A DNA stretch of 64,000 nucleotides, taken from Kiritimatiellia bacterium. Its GTDB lineage: Bacteria; Verrucomicrobiota; Kiritimatiellia; CAIVKH01. The DNA lies in NCBI GenBank assembly GCA_027493775.1, contig JAOSKE010000001.1, positions 929,651-993,650 on the forward strand, written 5' to 3'. Under the pieces are notes generated by a model that had not been told where the DNA came from, searched no databases, and was given only the letters and a program-made list of their open reading frames with translations. Position 1 is the stretch's first letter; each line of letters begins with the position of its first letter. Shown piece by piece: positions 30,740 through 40,350 of the stretch. The position numbers were made by a program, and so were the translations under genes.

Positions 30740-31939
30740 TTACAAATCTTCCAAACGCTTCTGCGCCAGTTGCGCGACGGTCGCGCCAATACTCAGCGAA
30801 GCCGTGGCGGCGGGCGAAGGCGCGTTCAGCACATGCACCATACGCTCGCTTTCTACAATATGGAAATCATCCACCAATTTTCCGTCGCGCCCAACCGCCT
30901 GTGCGCGAACGCCCGCGCCCGCCGGCACTAGATGCTCCGCCCGAATCGCAGGCATCAAGCGTTGCAACGCGGTGACGAAGGCGGCCTTGCTAAATGAGCG
31001 ATGAAACTCGCCTGCCCCCGTACGCCAATAACGCGAAGCCATTCGCCAAAAACCAGGATACGTCGCCATATCCACGCTGTCCGTGAGCGAAAAATCCAAC
31101 CGGTGATAGCCTTCGCGACGGAAGGCGAGGACCGCGTTCGGCCCCGCCTCCACCCCACCCCCGATCATCCGCGTGAAGTGAACGCCAAGAAAGGGGAACC
31201 GCGCATCAGGCACGGGATAGATCAAGTTGCGAACAAGCCCGCGCTGTTCAGGAATCAACTCATAATACTCGCCGCGAAACGGAATGATTTTCACGCCCGG
31301 TTCAACACCGCACAACTGCGCGATACGGTCTGATTGCAACCCCGCGCAGTTAATCAACAGGTCCGCTCGGATTTCGCCGTTTCTTGATTGAATCAAAAGC
31401 TTTGCGCCATCGCGCCGCACATTGCTGACGCGCGCATTGGTCCGCACTTCTCCCTGCGCCTCGGCAATCAACCGGGCATACACGCGGGCAACGTCCGTAT
31501 AATTTACGATTCCCGTTTGCGGCACGACCAACGCAGCGACGCCCCTTGCCTGCGGTTCGATCTCCTTTAATTCCTCGGGGCCGATTCGGCGAATGCCTTC
31601 CAGTCCATTCGCGACGCCGCGCCGCTCCAATTCCTCCAACGCGGGCAGATCGCCCTCTGTGACGGCGACAACGACTTTACCACAGCGCTCGTGTCTGATT
31701 CCGTGCTCCTCGCAGAACGCATACATCGCATCGCGTCCCGCCGTGCAGTTGCGCGCCTTGAGTGAGCCGGGTTTATAGTACAGGCCGGAATGAATCACGC
31801 CGCTGTTGTGTCCGGTCTGATGTGCCGCCACTTCGGCCTCGGCCTCCAGCACCGTCACGCGCATCCCCGGCTGCCGACTTAATGCCAAACCGGAGGCCAA
31901 ACCGACGATTCCACCGCCAATAATCGTAATATCTTTCAC
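30740..31939 (-). CDS. lhgO: L-2-hydroxyglutarate oxidase (FAD-dependent)
   Basis: IIGGGIVGLASGLALSRQPG, GHNSGVIHSGLYYKPGSLKA. Confidence 0.88.
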   Translation of the reverse strand: MKDITIIGGGIVGLASGLALSRQPGMRVTVLEAEAEVAAHQTGHNSGVIHSGLYYKPGSLKARNCTAGRDAMYAFCEEHGIRHERCGKVVVAVTEGDLPALEELERRGVANGLEGIRRIGPEELKEIEPQARGVAALVVPQTGIVNYTDVARVYARLIAEAQGEVRTNARVSNVRRDGAKLLIQSRNGEIRADLLINCAGLQSDRIAQLCGVEPGVKIIPFRGEYYELIPEQRGLVRNLIYPVPDARFPFLGVHFTRMIGGGVEAGPNAVLAFRREGYHRLDFSLTDSVDMATYPGFWRMASRYWRTGAGEFHRSFSKAAFVTALQRLMPAIRAEHLVPAGAGVRAQAVGRDGKLVDDFHIVESERMVHVLNAPSPAATASLSIGATVAQLAQKRLEDL

Positions 31940-32038
31940 ATTTACCCGTAAATTAGAGCAATTCCGTCGCTAAAAACCATCCTTGTACGCCCGCCTTCCG
32001 ATATTGCCAAGGCTTTGCCGTCGCGTACACTGAATCGC

Positions 32039-33262
32039 ATGGAACCCGAAAAGCGCCTTGAAGGCACAACAATTCTCGACACGACCACGCGCGAAAAAAC
32101 AATGGCCGTGGAAATCGAGCCGACTGAGGTCATGCCCCACGTTGCGGGCAAGGGGCTGCCACAACTCGTCGCAAATTACCGCGCCATCGTCCAAGCGCGC
32201 GCGATTTACTATCCCGTGGCCTACCGCTTCACGCAGGAACTGGGCCGCGGACGACAGGGCATTGTCTATCTCGGCCTCCGCCAGGGCGCACGGGGCTGTG
32301 TCACGCGCCACGCGATCAAGGTCTTCGACCCCAGCATCTATCCCAACGCCAAAAAATATTGGACCGACATGGGCCGTATCGCCGCTCAAACATCCAAACT
32401 GCAAACGCTGAAAAGCCCGAGCCTCGTCGCGCCGGATATTTATGAGGAATATAACGGCATCGGCTATGTGCAAATGGAGCGCGTGGACGGCGTCGGGCTC
32501 CGCTACCTGCTCGATGGCCAGCATCTCCCGCGTGTGCAGGCGCTGAGCAACGAAAAGCAGTGGCAAAGTTTCACAGACGTGATCTTCCGCTTGCGGGACA
32601 GACGAATCTCCATTCAGCCCGGCGTCGCCATCTACATCATGCGCCGGGCGCTGCGCGCGCTGGAATCGCTGCACGACCTCGGCTTTGTCCACTGCGACGT
32701 GAAGCCGTCAAACATCATGATTGACCGGCTCGGCTACGTGAAGCTCATTGACTACGGCCGCGCCACGGTCATCCACGAAAAACTTTCCTTCCTCCTCGGC
32801 ACCCCGCTTTTCATGGCGCCCGAAATGCACCGCCGCGAAACGGCGCTCGTCCAGTCCGACATCTACGCCGTCGGGCTGGTTGGACTGGAAATGCTGCGCG
32901 GCGAACCACTAATGACCGGCAGCGGAATCACCGAAAGCGAGCTGCTTCAATTCAAACTGACCCTGTGCGAGCGCCTCCCCCAACTTCTGCCCGAGCATGT
33001 CCGCCGGAACACCGAGTTTGTCGAGTGCATGCGCCGATTCCTCAATCCAGACCCCGCAAAGCGGTTCACTTCAGCCCAAGAGGCCGAATCCGGCCCCGGT
33101 GGTCTAATTCTTGTGCACAAGCAGCTTGCGTTACTCGGGCAAGATACGGAATATGGGCGCGAATTGGAGGATTACCTGTCCAAGCTCGTGGACCCTCGCT
33201 CCGGGCAGGTCGAAACTGAGAAAACGCTCGCCGATTCAGAAAATATTAACGCATTGTCATAG
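32039..33262 (+). CDS. Serine/threonine protein kinase
   Basis: LGRGRQGIVYLG, HAIKVFDP, HCDVKPSNIMIDRLGYVKLIDYG, GTPLFMAPE. Confidence 0.85.
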   Translation: MEPEKRLEGTTILDTTTREKTMAVEIEPTEVMPHVAGKGLPQLVANYRAIVQARAIYYPVAYRFTQELGRGRQGIVYLGLRQGARGCVTRHAIKVFDPSIYPNAKKYWTDMGRIAAQTSKLQTLKSPSLVAPDIYEEYNGIGYVQMERVDGVGLRYLLDGQHLPRVQALSNEKQWQSFTDVIFRLRDRRISIQPGVAIYIMRRALRALESLHDLGFVHCDVKPSNIMIDRLGYVKLIDYGRATVIHEKLSFLLGTPLFMAPEMHRRETALVQSDIYAVGLVGLEMLRGEPLMTGSGITESELLQFKLTLCERLPQLLPEHVRRNTEFVECMRRFLNPDPAKRFTSAQEAESGPGGLILVHKQLALLGQDTEYGRELEDYLSKLVDPRSGQVETEKTLADSENINALS

Positions 33263-33281
33263 AAGTATAGAAGGAAGACGA

Positions 33282-33920
33282 ATGAACGTACTGCATGTAA
33301 TCGCCAATCCGCGACCGATTGAAAAGTCAGCGTCTAAACAACTGGCCACCTCATTTTTCGCCAAGTTGTTGGAGACCAACCCCGACGTCGTGGTCAACAA
33401 CATTGACTTGTATCAAGAGCCGCCTCCCTACCTCTCCCTGGATGCGTACAACCGCCTCAACACCCCCCTGCTCAATCCCGATTATACCCCGAGCAAGGCA
33501 GAAGAACACGCGATCACCTACGCCAAGGCGCAGGCCGAGGGCCTCCGCCAGGCGGACGTTCTTGTTCTGACCATGCCGATGTGGACGGGCGGCCCGCCGG
33601 CAATTATGAAGGCGTGGTTCGACCAAGTCATGCAGCCCGGCCTGATGTTCAACATTGAAAGCGGCGTTGTGATTCCGCTCCACCAGTTGAGCAAAGTCAT
33701 TCTCCTCGTCTCCTCCGGTCAGGTGTACAAGGAAGGCGATGAACGCGACGGCATCACCCCGATCATTCGCAACATCTTCAGCTTTATCGGCGTCACCGAC
33801 ATCGAAGTCGCATGGGCCGATGGGCAAAGCCCGCACTTCTTCACCGATGGCGAATCCCGCAAACAATCCGCCCTCGAAATGGCCGAAGAGCTTGCCGAAG
33901 AACTCTCCGAATCGCCGTAA
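33282..33920 (+). CDS. azoR: FMN-dependent NADH-azoreductase/NAD(P)H dehydrogenase (quinone)
   Basis: Flavodoxin-like fold; VLTMPMWTGGPPAIMKAWFDQVMQPGLMF. Confidence 0.82.
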   Translation: MNVLHVIANPRPIEKSASKQLATSFFAKLLETNPDVVVNNIDLYQEPPPYLSLDAYNRLNTPLLNPDYTPSKAEEHAITYAKAQAEGLRQADVLVLTMPMWTGGPPAIMKAWFDQVMQPGLMFNIESGVVIPLHQLSKVILLVSSGQVYKEGDERDGITPIIRNIFSFIGVTDIEVAWADGQSPHFFTDGESRKQSALEMAEELAEELSESP

Positions 33921-33946
33921 ACGGCACCCTTAGCTGCAATCTCCCT

Positions 33947-35199
33947 TCAGGGAGATTCGCACAGTTGGCGGACGAACATTTCTGTGAGACGTGTTCGTCC
34001 GTCGCTCGTTACATGGGTCATATCGCGCCACTCTGATGCGGGAATATCAAGTCCCTGCTGTTCGCGCGTGATGTAGGTGATCCGCCCCAGCTCTTGCTGC
34101 TTCAGCAAAAATTTGTTCATCTGGGCCGACATGACGGCGAGTCGCTCTTGGGCCGGATATGCGGGATTCACCTGACCTTCAAAGACGACAATTTTGCGAA
34201 CGCGGCCAGAAACCTCTTCAAAAAATTTGTCCAACGAACGCAGCGCCACATCAACCATCTCCGTGCGCTCGCCCATCTCGCGATAGGCATCACGCTGCGT
34301 GGCCAGCTCGATTTCCTCTCCCTGCGTATGCGCGGACTTGTACGCAGAAAAAGGGTTTTCGATAAGAAAGCGGATGTAATCACGCGAACGCCATAAATCA
34401 CAACTTGCCGCGCTAAAGAGATCAACAAAATCGCGCCAGTGGCGAAGGATGAATTTTGGCTCCGACGCCGCGAAAACATTCCGCATGCCCCTCATCGTCG
34501 CCTGCGGGCGCATCGCAGCGGGTGTGAGATCGGAACGTGCGCCCAAGTCGAAGCCGGATAACATCGTGACCAACATATTGTCGCCGTCAAAGGTGAGAAA
34601 CTCCTGGCTGGCTGTCAGCTCGACAGGAAACAATCCCGCAACGGCACGACGATAGATCGGCTTGCCACACGCGCGCCCCAGCTCCGCCACATCCAATCCA
34701 TAGACGAGCTGACTCGTGCCGGATACCACATAACCGGAGGGGTGTTTTCCGTTTTGCGCAGAAGCGGCGTCCAGGCGAAACAATCCAACCTCACGCGCCT
34801 GGAACTGTTCACCCGCGCGCGCAATAACCGAGTGCCAGAACACGTCTTGAACCCGAAATAAGCGGAAGGCCGATTCCGCCCCAAGGACAACCACCAGCGC
34901 CAAAAACGGAGCAACGGAAAATTTCCGTAGCGCACCCCCATACCTCGCGTCAAAAGCCAGACAGACCCGCCAGATCGCTGGAATGAGCGCAAGTCCGAGA
35001 CCCAGCACAAGACCTCGACGTGTCACCCACTGCAGCCAAGTGGCAGGGAGCCACTGACGATCCAGCAACACTCCACTCCACCAGCCCGCGCCGACAAACA
35101 ATCCGACGGCGACGCCGAGAAGGGCAAGCCCCCATCCGTAGCGACGCAACCATACCCGCTCCGTCTCTGCCGTTATTTTGATTGGCGTATTTGGATTCA
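33947..35199 (-). CDS. Membrane-anchored SGNH/AlgJ-DltD-like protein, partner of the MBOAT gene
   Basis: N-terminal TM segments, large extracytoplasmic domain ending ASEWRDMTHVTSDGRTRLTEMFVRQL; directly adjacent to the MBOAT gene. Confidence 0.5.
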
Positions 35200-35207
35200 T
35201 CGTTTCA

Positions 35208-36623
35208 TCAAAATTGGAAATAGATAAATGCGCGGCTGCCGGTGTTCGCAAAGGCAATCAACAACAATGCAGCACATGAATACAACAGCGCGCGGGGAAA
35301 AAGAGAGAGGCGCAACGGCGCGAGCTGATCCTTCGTCTTCTCTTGAAGAATCTGGACAATCAGCAGCGGCACGGCGAACACGACGCCCTGAAACACCCAC
35401 GCGCTACACGCCGCAGACCAACCGGGCTGAAAGACCAACGCCTTGAGCATCGCAAGAACATCGTGAATGGAAACGGCACGGAAAAGCAGCCAGCCGAAGC
35501 AGACGGCATGAAACATCGCAACGCGACGCCAAAGCTTACCAAACCCCGAAAGGCTGCGCTCGCTCGTCCCCTCGCCTCGAACAAAACGATGAACCGCCAG
35601 CAAGGCCCCATGGAATGCGCCCCACCAAATAAACGTCCACGCCGCGCCGTGCCATAATCCACCCAGGAGCATGGTGAGCGCTAAATTAATGTACGTTCTG
35701 CGCAGGCCTTTTCGGTTTCCTCCGAGCGGGATGTAGAGGTAGTCGCGCAGCCACGTGGACAGACTGATGTGCCAGCGTCGCCAAAAATCGCTCGGATCCA
35801 GCGCGAAATACGGGTTTCTGAAATTGATCATGATGTTGAAACCCATAAACGAACCGAGTCCGCGCGCCATATCGCTGTAAGCCGAAAAGTCGCAATAGAT
35901 TTGGAGCGCAAACGCATAGATAGCCGTCAGCACGGTCCCCGTCGTCCACTCAACCTGCCCGGAAAAAACCTGATCCGCCCAAACGGCAAGGTTGTCACCG
36001 ATTACAACCTTCTTAAATAACCCCCAGAAAAACAACCAGCAGCCCATTTGAATACCCGACCACGTAACCACACGAGGACGCTGTACCTGCCCCAAAAGAT
36101 TCGAAGCGCGCTCAATTGGTCCGGCAACCAACTGGGTGAAGAACGACACAAACAGCGCGTATTCAAAAAACGAATTCGCCGGCTTCAGCTGCCCGCGATA
36201 CACGTCGAGCGTGTAACTCATGGACTGGAACGTATAAAAAGAAATGCCAACCGGCAGAATGATTCGCAGGTGAAGGTGCGTCGGGTTAAATCCGAATGCC
36301 GCAAGCAGTGTTTCGGCGCTGTCTGCGAAAAAGTTGAAATACTTGAAGAACGCCAGCACCCCGAGATTGACGATAACGCTGAACGCCATCCATCGGTGGC
36401 GGGTATGCATCGCATCACTACGCGCAGCAAAAATTCTGCGGGATGCGACGTAGTCCACGCTGGTGGATAGCGCGATCAAAGAAAGAAAGCGCCAGTCCCA
36501 ACAACCGTAGAAAAAATAACTGGCTACAAGGAGAAGGTGATTTTGCCAACGATGGTTCAACAGCAAGTAAGCTGAATACACCACCGCGAAGAAGACGACA
36601 AAATCAAGTGAGTTGAACAGCAT
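35208..36623 (-). CDS. MBOAT family O-acyltransferase (AlgI/DltB-like)
   Basis: FNSLDFVVFFAVVYSAYLLLNHRWQNHLLLVASYFFYGCWD; CDFSAYSDMARGLG; FWRRWHISLSTWLRDYLYIPLGGNRKG; GLWHGAAWTFIWWGAFHG. Confidence 0.93.
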   Translation of the reverse strand: MLFNSLDFVVFFAVVYSAYLLLNHRWQNHLLLVASYFFYGCWDWRFLSLIALSTSVDYVASRRIFAARSDAMHTRHRWMAFSVIVNLGVLAFFKYFNFFADSAETLLAAFGFNPTHLHLRIILPVGISFYTFQSMSYTLDVYRGQLKPANSFFEYALFVSFFTQLVAGPIERASNLLGQVQRPRVVTWSGIQMGCWLFFWGLFKKVVIGDNLAVWADQVFSGQVEWTTGTVLTAIYAFALQIYCDFSAYSDMARGLGSFMGFNIMINFRNPYFALDPSDFWRRWHISLSTWLRDYLYIPLGGNRKGLRRTYINLALTMLLGGLWHGAAWTFIWWGAFHGALLAVHRFVRGEGTSERSLSGFGKLWRRVAMFHAVCFGWLLFRAVSIHDVLAMLKALVFQPGWSAACSAWVFQGVVFAVPLLIVQILQEKTKDQLAPLRLSLFPRALLYSCAALLLIAFANTGSRAFIYFQF

Positions 36624-36686
36624 GCTCTACTTCAAACGGATGCAGTCTCTGTCTCCAGCAGTCGAACTTCAAGCCTAAGTGTGGCT

Positions 36687-37256
36687 CTATTTGCTCCCCG
36701 GATGAGTGATCGGTTCGCTCTTCGCGCACAGGGGACAGTCTTCTGGTTTCCAGGTTGTGGGTTCCCACCGTAAGAGGCTGGTGACGGGGACATCGAAAGC
36801 AGCTTTGCCGCCGCTGCGATCCACGAGGACGCAGATGGAGTCAACGATCCCACCGTTGGCGCGGACGATTTCAATGGTTTCTTGAATCCGGCCGCCGCGT
36901 GTCATCACGTCTTCGGCAACCAGAAAACGTTCGCCGGGTTTGATGGCAAAGCGGCGCAACTCCAATTTGTTGTTTTGCTTTTCGACGAAGATAAATCGCT
37001 TATTAAGCGCACGGGCCATTTCCTGGCCGATGACCAACCCGCCCATTGCAGGCGCAATCACGGTATCAATCGGCGCGTTACGCTCATTCCACTTCCCGGC
37101 GAGCGCAGCGCAGAGTTTTTCCACGACGCGCGGCCACTGACAAACCAACGCGCACTGAAAATACTGATCGCTGTGCAGACCGGAACGCAGCTCAAAGTGA
37201 CCCGAGAGCAACGCATTCGTCTCGCGAAAAATCTGAAATACGTCTTCTGAATTCAT
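36687..37256 (-). CDS. pyrE: Orotate phosphoribosyltransferase
   Basis: PAMGGLVIGQEMAR, RFLVAEDVMTRGGRIQETIE PRPP-binding motif; start MNSEDVFQIF. Confidence 0.88.
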   Translation of the reverse strand: MNSEDVFQIFRETNALLSGHFELRSGLHSDQYFQCALVCQWPRVVEKLCAALAGKWNERNAPIDTVIAPAMGGLVIGQEMARALNKRFIFVEKQNNKLELRRFAIKPGERFLVAEDVMTRGGRIQETIEIVRANGGIVDSICVLVDRSGGKAAFDVPVTSLLRWEPTTWKPEDCPLCAKSEPITHPGSK

Positions 37257-37264
37257 GTCCGTAT

Positions 37265-37320
37265 TTTTCCAAGGGTTGGAAGTCCGGCGAGAACAAACTT
37301 CCAATCCTTGGAAGTTTTTT
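37265..37320. repeat. Bipartite palindromic element, copy 1
   Basis: TTCCAAGGGTTGGAA (37267-37281) and ACTTCCAATCCTTGGAAGT (37297-37315). Confidence 0.7.
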
Positions 37321-37329
37321 CGCCCCCAT

Positions 37330-37663
37330 TTACGCGCCAAGGCGCAGCAGCGCGACACCACCGATAATTGACGCCACGCCAAGGAAGCGCAACGGCCCGG
37401 CTGCGTCGCCGAAGAGCGCAATGCCTAAAAAGAAAGGTGCCGACGGCCCCAATTCCTGTCCACACCGCGTAGGCGACGCCGATGGGGATCACGCGCTGAA
37501 CGTGATAAAGCAAAAACATGCTCAGCGCGAGACACCCCACCGCCATCATCAAACCTATCGCATAGGCGCGGCCACCGCCTTGGGCCACTTTGAGACCGAG
37601 CGCCCAGCCCATCTCGAACAAACCCGCGATAACGAGCACAACCCAAGCGATGCCGTGCGACAT
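37330..37663 (-). pseudogene. Small multidrug resistance (SMR/SugE-like) protein, frameshifted near 37427-37435
   Basis: AWVVLVIAGLFEMGWALGLK...PIGVAYAVWTGIGAVGTF then FLGIALFGDAAGPLRFLGVASIIGGVALLRLGA* in another frame. Confidence 0.85.
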
Positions 37664-37671
37664 TTTACGAA

Positions 37672-39081
37672 TTAGTAGCGATAGTGCGCGGCCTTGAACG
37701 GGCCGTTCACCGGTATGCCCAAGTAAGCGGCCTGCGCCTTCGAAAGCTTGTCCAGCGTGATACCGAGCTTCTGCAAGTGCAGTTGTGCGACACGCTCATC
37801 CAGATGCTTCGGCAGGGTGTACACGCCCACCGGATATTTCGCAGTGTTTGCGTACAGCTCAATCTGAGCCAGAACTTGATTCGTGAAGCTGTTCGACATC
37901 ACAAAGCTCGGGTGGCCCGTCGCACAGCCGAGGTTCACCAAACGGCCTTCCGCGAGAAGAATAATGCTCTTCTTGTTCGGGAAGGTGATCTGATGGACCT
38001 GCGGCTTGATCTCCGTCCACTTGTACTTCTTCAGCGCTTCAACCTGAATCTCGCTATCAAAATGACCAATGTTGCAGACAATCGCCATGTGCTTCATCTG
38101 GCGCATGTGTTTCTCTGTGATGACATCGCAGCAGCCGGTGGTCGTAACGAAAATATCGCCGTGTTTCACCGCTTCGTCCATCGGCATCACTTCGTAGCCT
38201 TCCATCGCAGCTTGCAGTGCGCAGATGGGGTCAATCTCAGTGATGATCACGCGGGCGCGCTGACCGCGCAGAGATTGGGCAGAGCCTTTACCTACGTCGC
38301 CGAATCCGGCAACGACGGCAACCTTGCCCGAGAGCATCACGTCTGTCGCACGGTTGATCGCGTCCACCAATGAATGGCGGCAACCATAGACGTTGTCGAA
38401 CTTCGACTTCGTCACAGAGTCATTCACGTTGAATGCGGGGAAGAGCAGCTCGCGGCGGTCCATCATCTGATACAGGCGATGCACACCCGTCGTGGTCTCT
38501 TCGCTTACGCCGCGAATTTCACGCGCGAGGCGGTGGAAGCGTGTCGGATCCCGCTTCACGGACTTGCGAGCTTGTGCGAGAAGAACGGCTTCCTCCACAC
38601 TGCCCGGTTTGCGATCCAATACTTTCATGTCTTCTTCCGCGCGGAAGCCGAGGTGAACGAGCAACGTTGCGTCGCCACCGTCGTCGAGAATCATATTCGG
38701 GCCAGCGCCGTTGCCCCAATCGAGAATACGGTCTGTGAACTCCCAGTACTGCTCCAGCGTCTCGCCCTTGAACGCGAACACCGGCGTGCCAGTGGCCGCA
38801 ATCGCAGCCGCTGCGTGATCCTGCGTGGAGAAAATATTGCAGGACGCCCAGCGCACTTTTGCGCCGAGATGTTGCAGCGTCTCGATCAGCACGGCGGTTT
38901 GAATCGTCATGTGCAACGAACCCGCGATGCGTGCGCCCTTCAACGGCTTCTGCTTTCCATACTCTTCGCGCAGCGCCATCAGGCCCGGCATCTCGTACTC
39001 AGCCAGCTCAATTTCTTTCCGGCCAAAATCCGCCAGCTTGATATCCTTCACCACGTAATCTTTTGACACGTTCTTCGCCAT
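37672..39081 (-). CDS. ahcY: S-adenosylhomocysteinase
   Basis: [51 protein letters not shown]-terminal FKAAHYRY. Confidence 0.96.
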   Translation of the reverse strand: MAKNVSKDYVVKDIKLADFGRKEIELAEYEMPGLMALREEYGKQKPLKGARIAGSLHMTIQTAVLIETLQHLGAKVRWASCNIFSTQDHAAAAIAATGTPVFAFKGETLEQYWEFTDRILDWGNGAGPNMILDDGGDATLLVHLGFRAEEDMKVLDRKPGSVEEAVLLAQARKSVKRDPTRFHRLAREIRGVSEETTTGVHRLYQMMDRRELLFPAFNVNDSVTKSKFDNVYGCRHSLVDAINRATDVMLSGKVAVVAGFGDVGKGSAQSLRGQRARVIITEIDPICALQAAMEGYEVMPMDEAVKHGDIFVTTTGCCDVITEKHMRQMKHMAIVCNIGHFDSEIQVEALKKYKWTEIKPQVHQITFPNKKSIILLAEGRLVNLGCATGHPSFVMSNSFTNQVLAQIELYANTAKYPVGVYTLPKHLDERVAQLHLQKLGITLDKLSKAQAAYLGIPVNGPFKAAHYRY

Positions 39082-39131
39082 TCTACTCTCCTGTTTGTAA
39101 AAGGTTTTTCACTCCACACTCGATTTTTCGG

Positions 39132-39157
39132 TCATCGCGCCGGTTGGCGCGCGATGA
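39132..39157. promoter_or_regulatory. 9-bp perfect inverted repeat upstream of ahcY
   Basis: TCATCGCGC CGGTTGGC GCGCGATGA about 50 nt 5' of the ahcY start. Confidence 0.45.
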
Positions 39158-39185
39158 ATGAATCCACTTCGGCGCCTTTCGTTGC

Positions 39186-40127
39186 TCAGTTGCCCGCCTT
39201 GCGCCCCACCACCAACAATACGGTTAGATCAGTCGGTGCTGTCGCGCTTGCCATCGGCAACCGCTCGACGCGCTCCGCGTTCAGATCGGCATCGCGCAGC
39301 CATGCGCGAAGCTCATCTTCCTCGAAGCCCATCCACTGATCCGCCCATTCCTTGCGCACCCATTCCTGATCGTGTCGCGCAAGATCCAAAATCACCAACG
39401 TCCCGCCCTTGCGGAGCAAGCGCGCGGCCTCGCGTATCGCACACTCGGGACGCGCCGCATGGTGCAGGGACTGACTGAAAAACACCGCGTCGAAAGCGTC
39501 ACCCGGAAGCGCGATTTTTTCAAAATCGCTTTCCACCGTCTTCACCTGTGGGGCAACTCCCGCCTCTTTTGCGCGTGAATGGAGCAGGCGCAACATTGCC
39601 TTCGATTGATCCACCGCCGCGACACTCTTCGCGAATCGGGCGAGCAGCAAGGTCAGCGCGCCTTCGCCGCAACCAAGATCGGCCACACGCTGACCGGAGA
39701 ATCCCGCCGCGAGTCCGGTCGCAAGTGCCGACCAGCCGCCACCCGGTTGCGTCAGCTCGCCGTATCGGCCAGCGAGTTTTTCAAAAAAATCCTTACTCCG
39801 TTTGCGACGCTGGTCCAGTATGCGACGAATCGCCACGGCATCGCTCTTGGTCGTTGAGAGTTTGCTGAAGCGACGCTCCAACACGGTGGTCAATTCACGA
39901 TCTTCTAACAGTTTGCCGCGCCGGTTGTAAATCGAAGTACCCTCGCGGCGGGCCTCAATCAATCCAGCTTCTCGCAAGATTTTTAATTGGCGGCTCACCG
40001 TGGGCTGTGCCGTACCCATCACCGTCGCCAATTCTGCAACGGATAATTCCGCCGCCATCACGACGTTCAGCAGTCGAAGCCGGACATCATCCGCAAGTGC
40101 GCGAAATAGATTGGTTGAACTCGCCAT
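39186..40127 (-). CDS. ArsR-type winged-helix regulator fused to SAM-dependent methyltransferase
   Basis: NLFRALADDVRLRLLNVVMAAELSVAELATVMGTAQPTVSRQLKILREAGLI followed by VADLGCGEGALTLLLA...SQSLHHAARPECAIREAARLLRKGGTLVILDL. Confidence 0.9.
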   Translation of the reverse strand: MASSTNLFRALADDVRLRLLNVVMAAELSVAELATVMGTAQPTVSRQLKILREAGLIEARREGTSIYNRRGKLLEDRELTTVLERRFSKLSTTKSDAVAIRRILDQRRKRSKDFFEKLAGRYGELTQPGGGWSALATGLAAGFSGQRVADLGCGEGALTLLLARFAKSVAAVDQSKAMLRLLHSRAKEAGVAPQVKTVESDFEKIALPGDAFDAVFFSQSLHHAARPECAIREAARLLRKGGTLVILDLARHDQEWVRKEWADQWMGFEEDELRAWLRDADLNAERVERLPMASATAPTDLTVLLVVGRKAGN

Positions 40128-40157
40128 ATATTTATATTTCCGCATACAAGAATATAT
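40126..40157. promoter_or_regulatory. AT-rich inverted repeat at the ArsR-methyltransferase gene start
   Basis: ATATATT (40126-40132) ... AATATAT (40151-40157). Confidence 0.35.
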
Positions 40158-40350
40158 CCCCCCCTCCCCTTTGCAAAGCCTGAAAGCGCCTGAATTCTGG
40201 GCGACAAAAATGGGCCGTGCGCAACTTTTCGCCCAAGGAGTTCGCACAACAAATGGGCGAGCGCGAGTCGGTCGCCTCAAAAAAGTGGACGGGATGGCGC
40301 ATCATAGCGCACAGTAAGTGGTTGTTGGTGCTGGATGAACCGGGAGGAGC

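Noticed and set aside
37265-37320. Interpretation of the palindrome pair as a simple terminator of SMR only
   Set aside because: The T6 tract follows the hairpin on the + strand while the neighbouring genes are on -, and the same bipartite design recurs at 46630 inside the dcw operon, so a dispersed repeat fits better.
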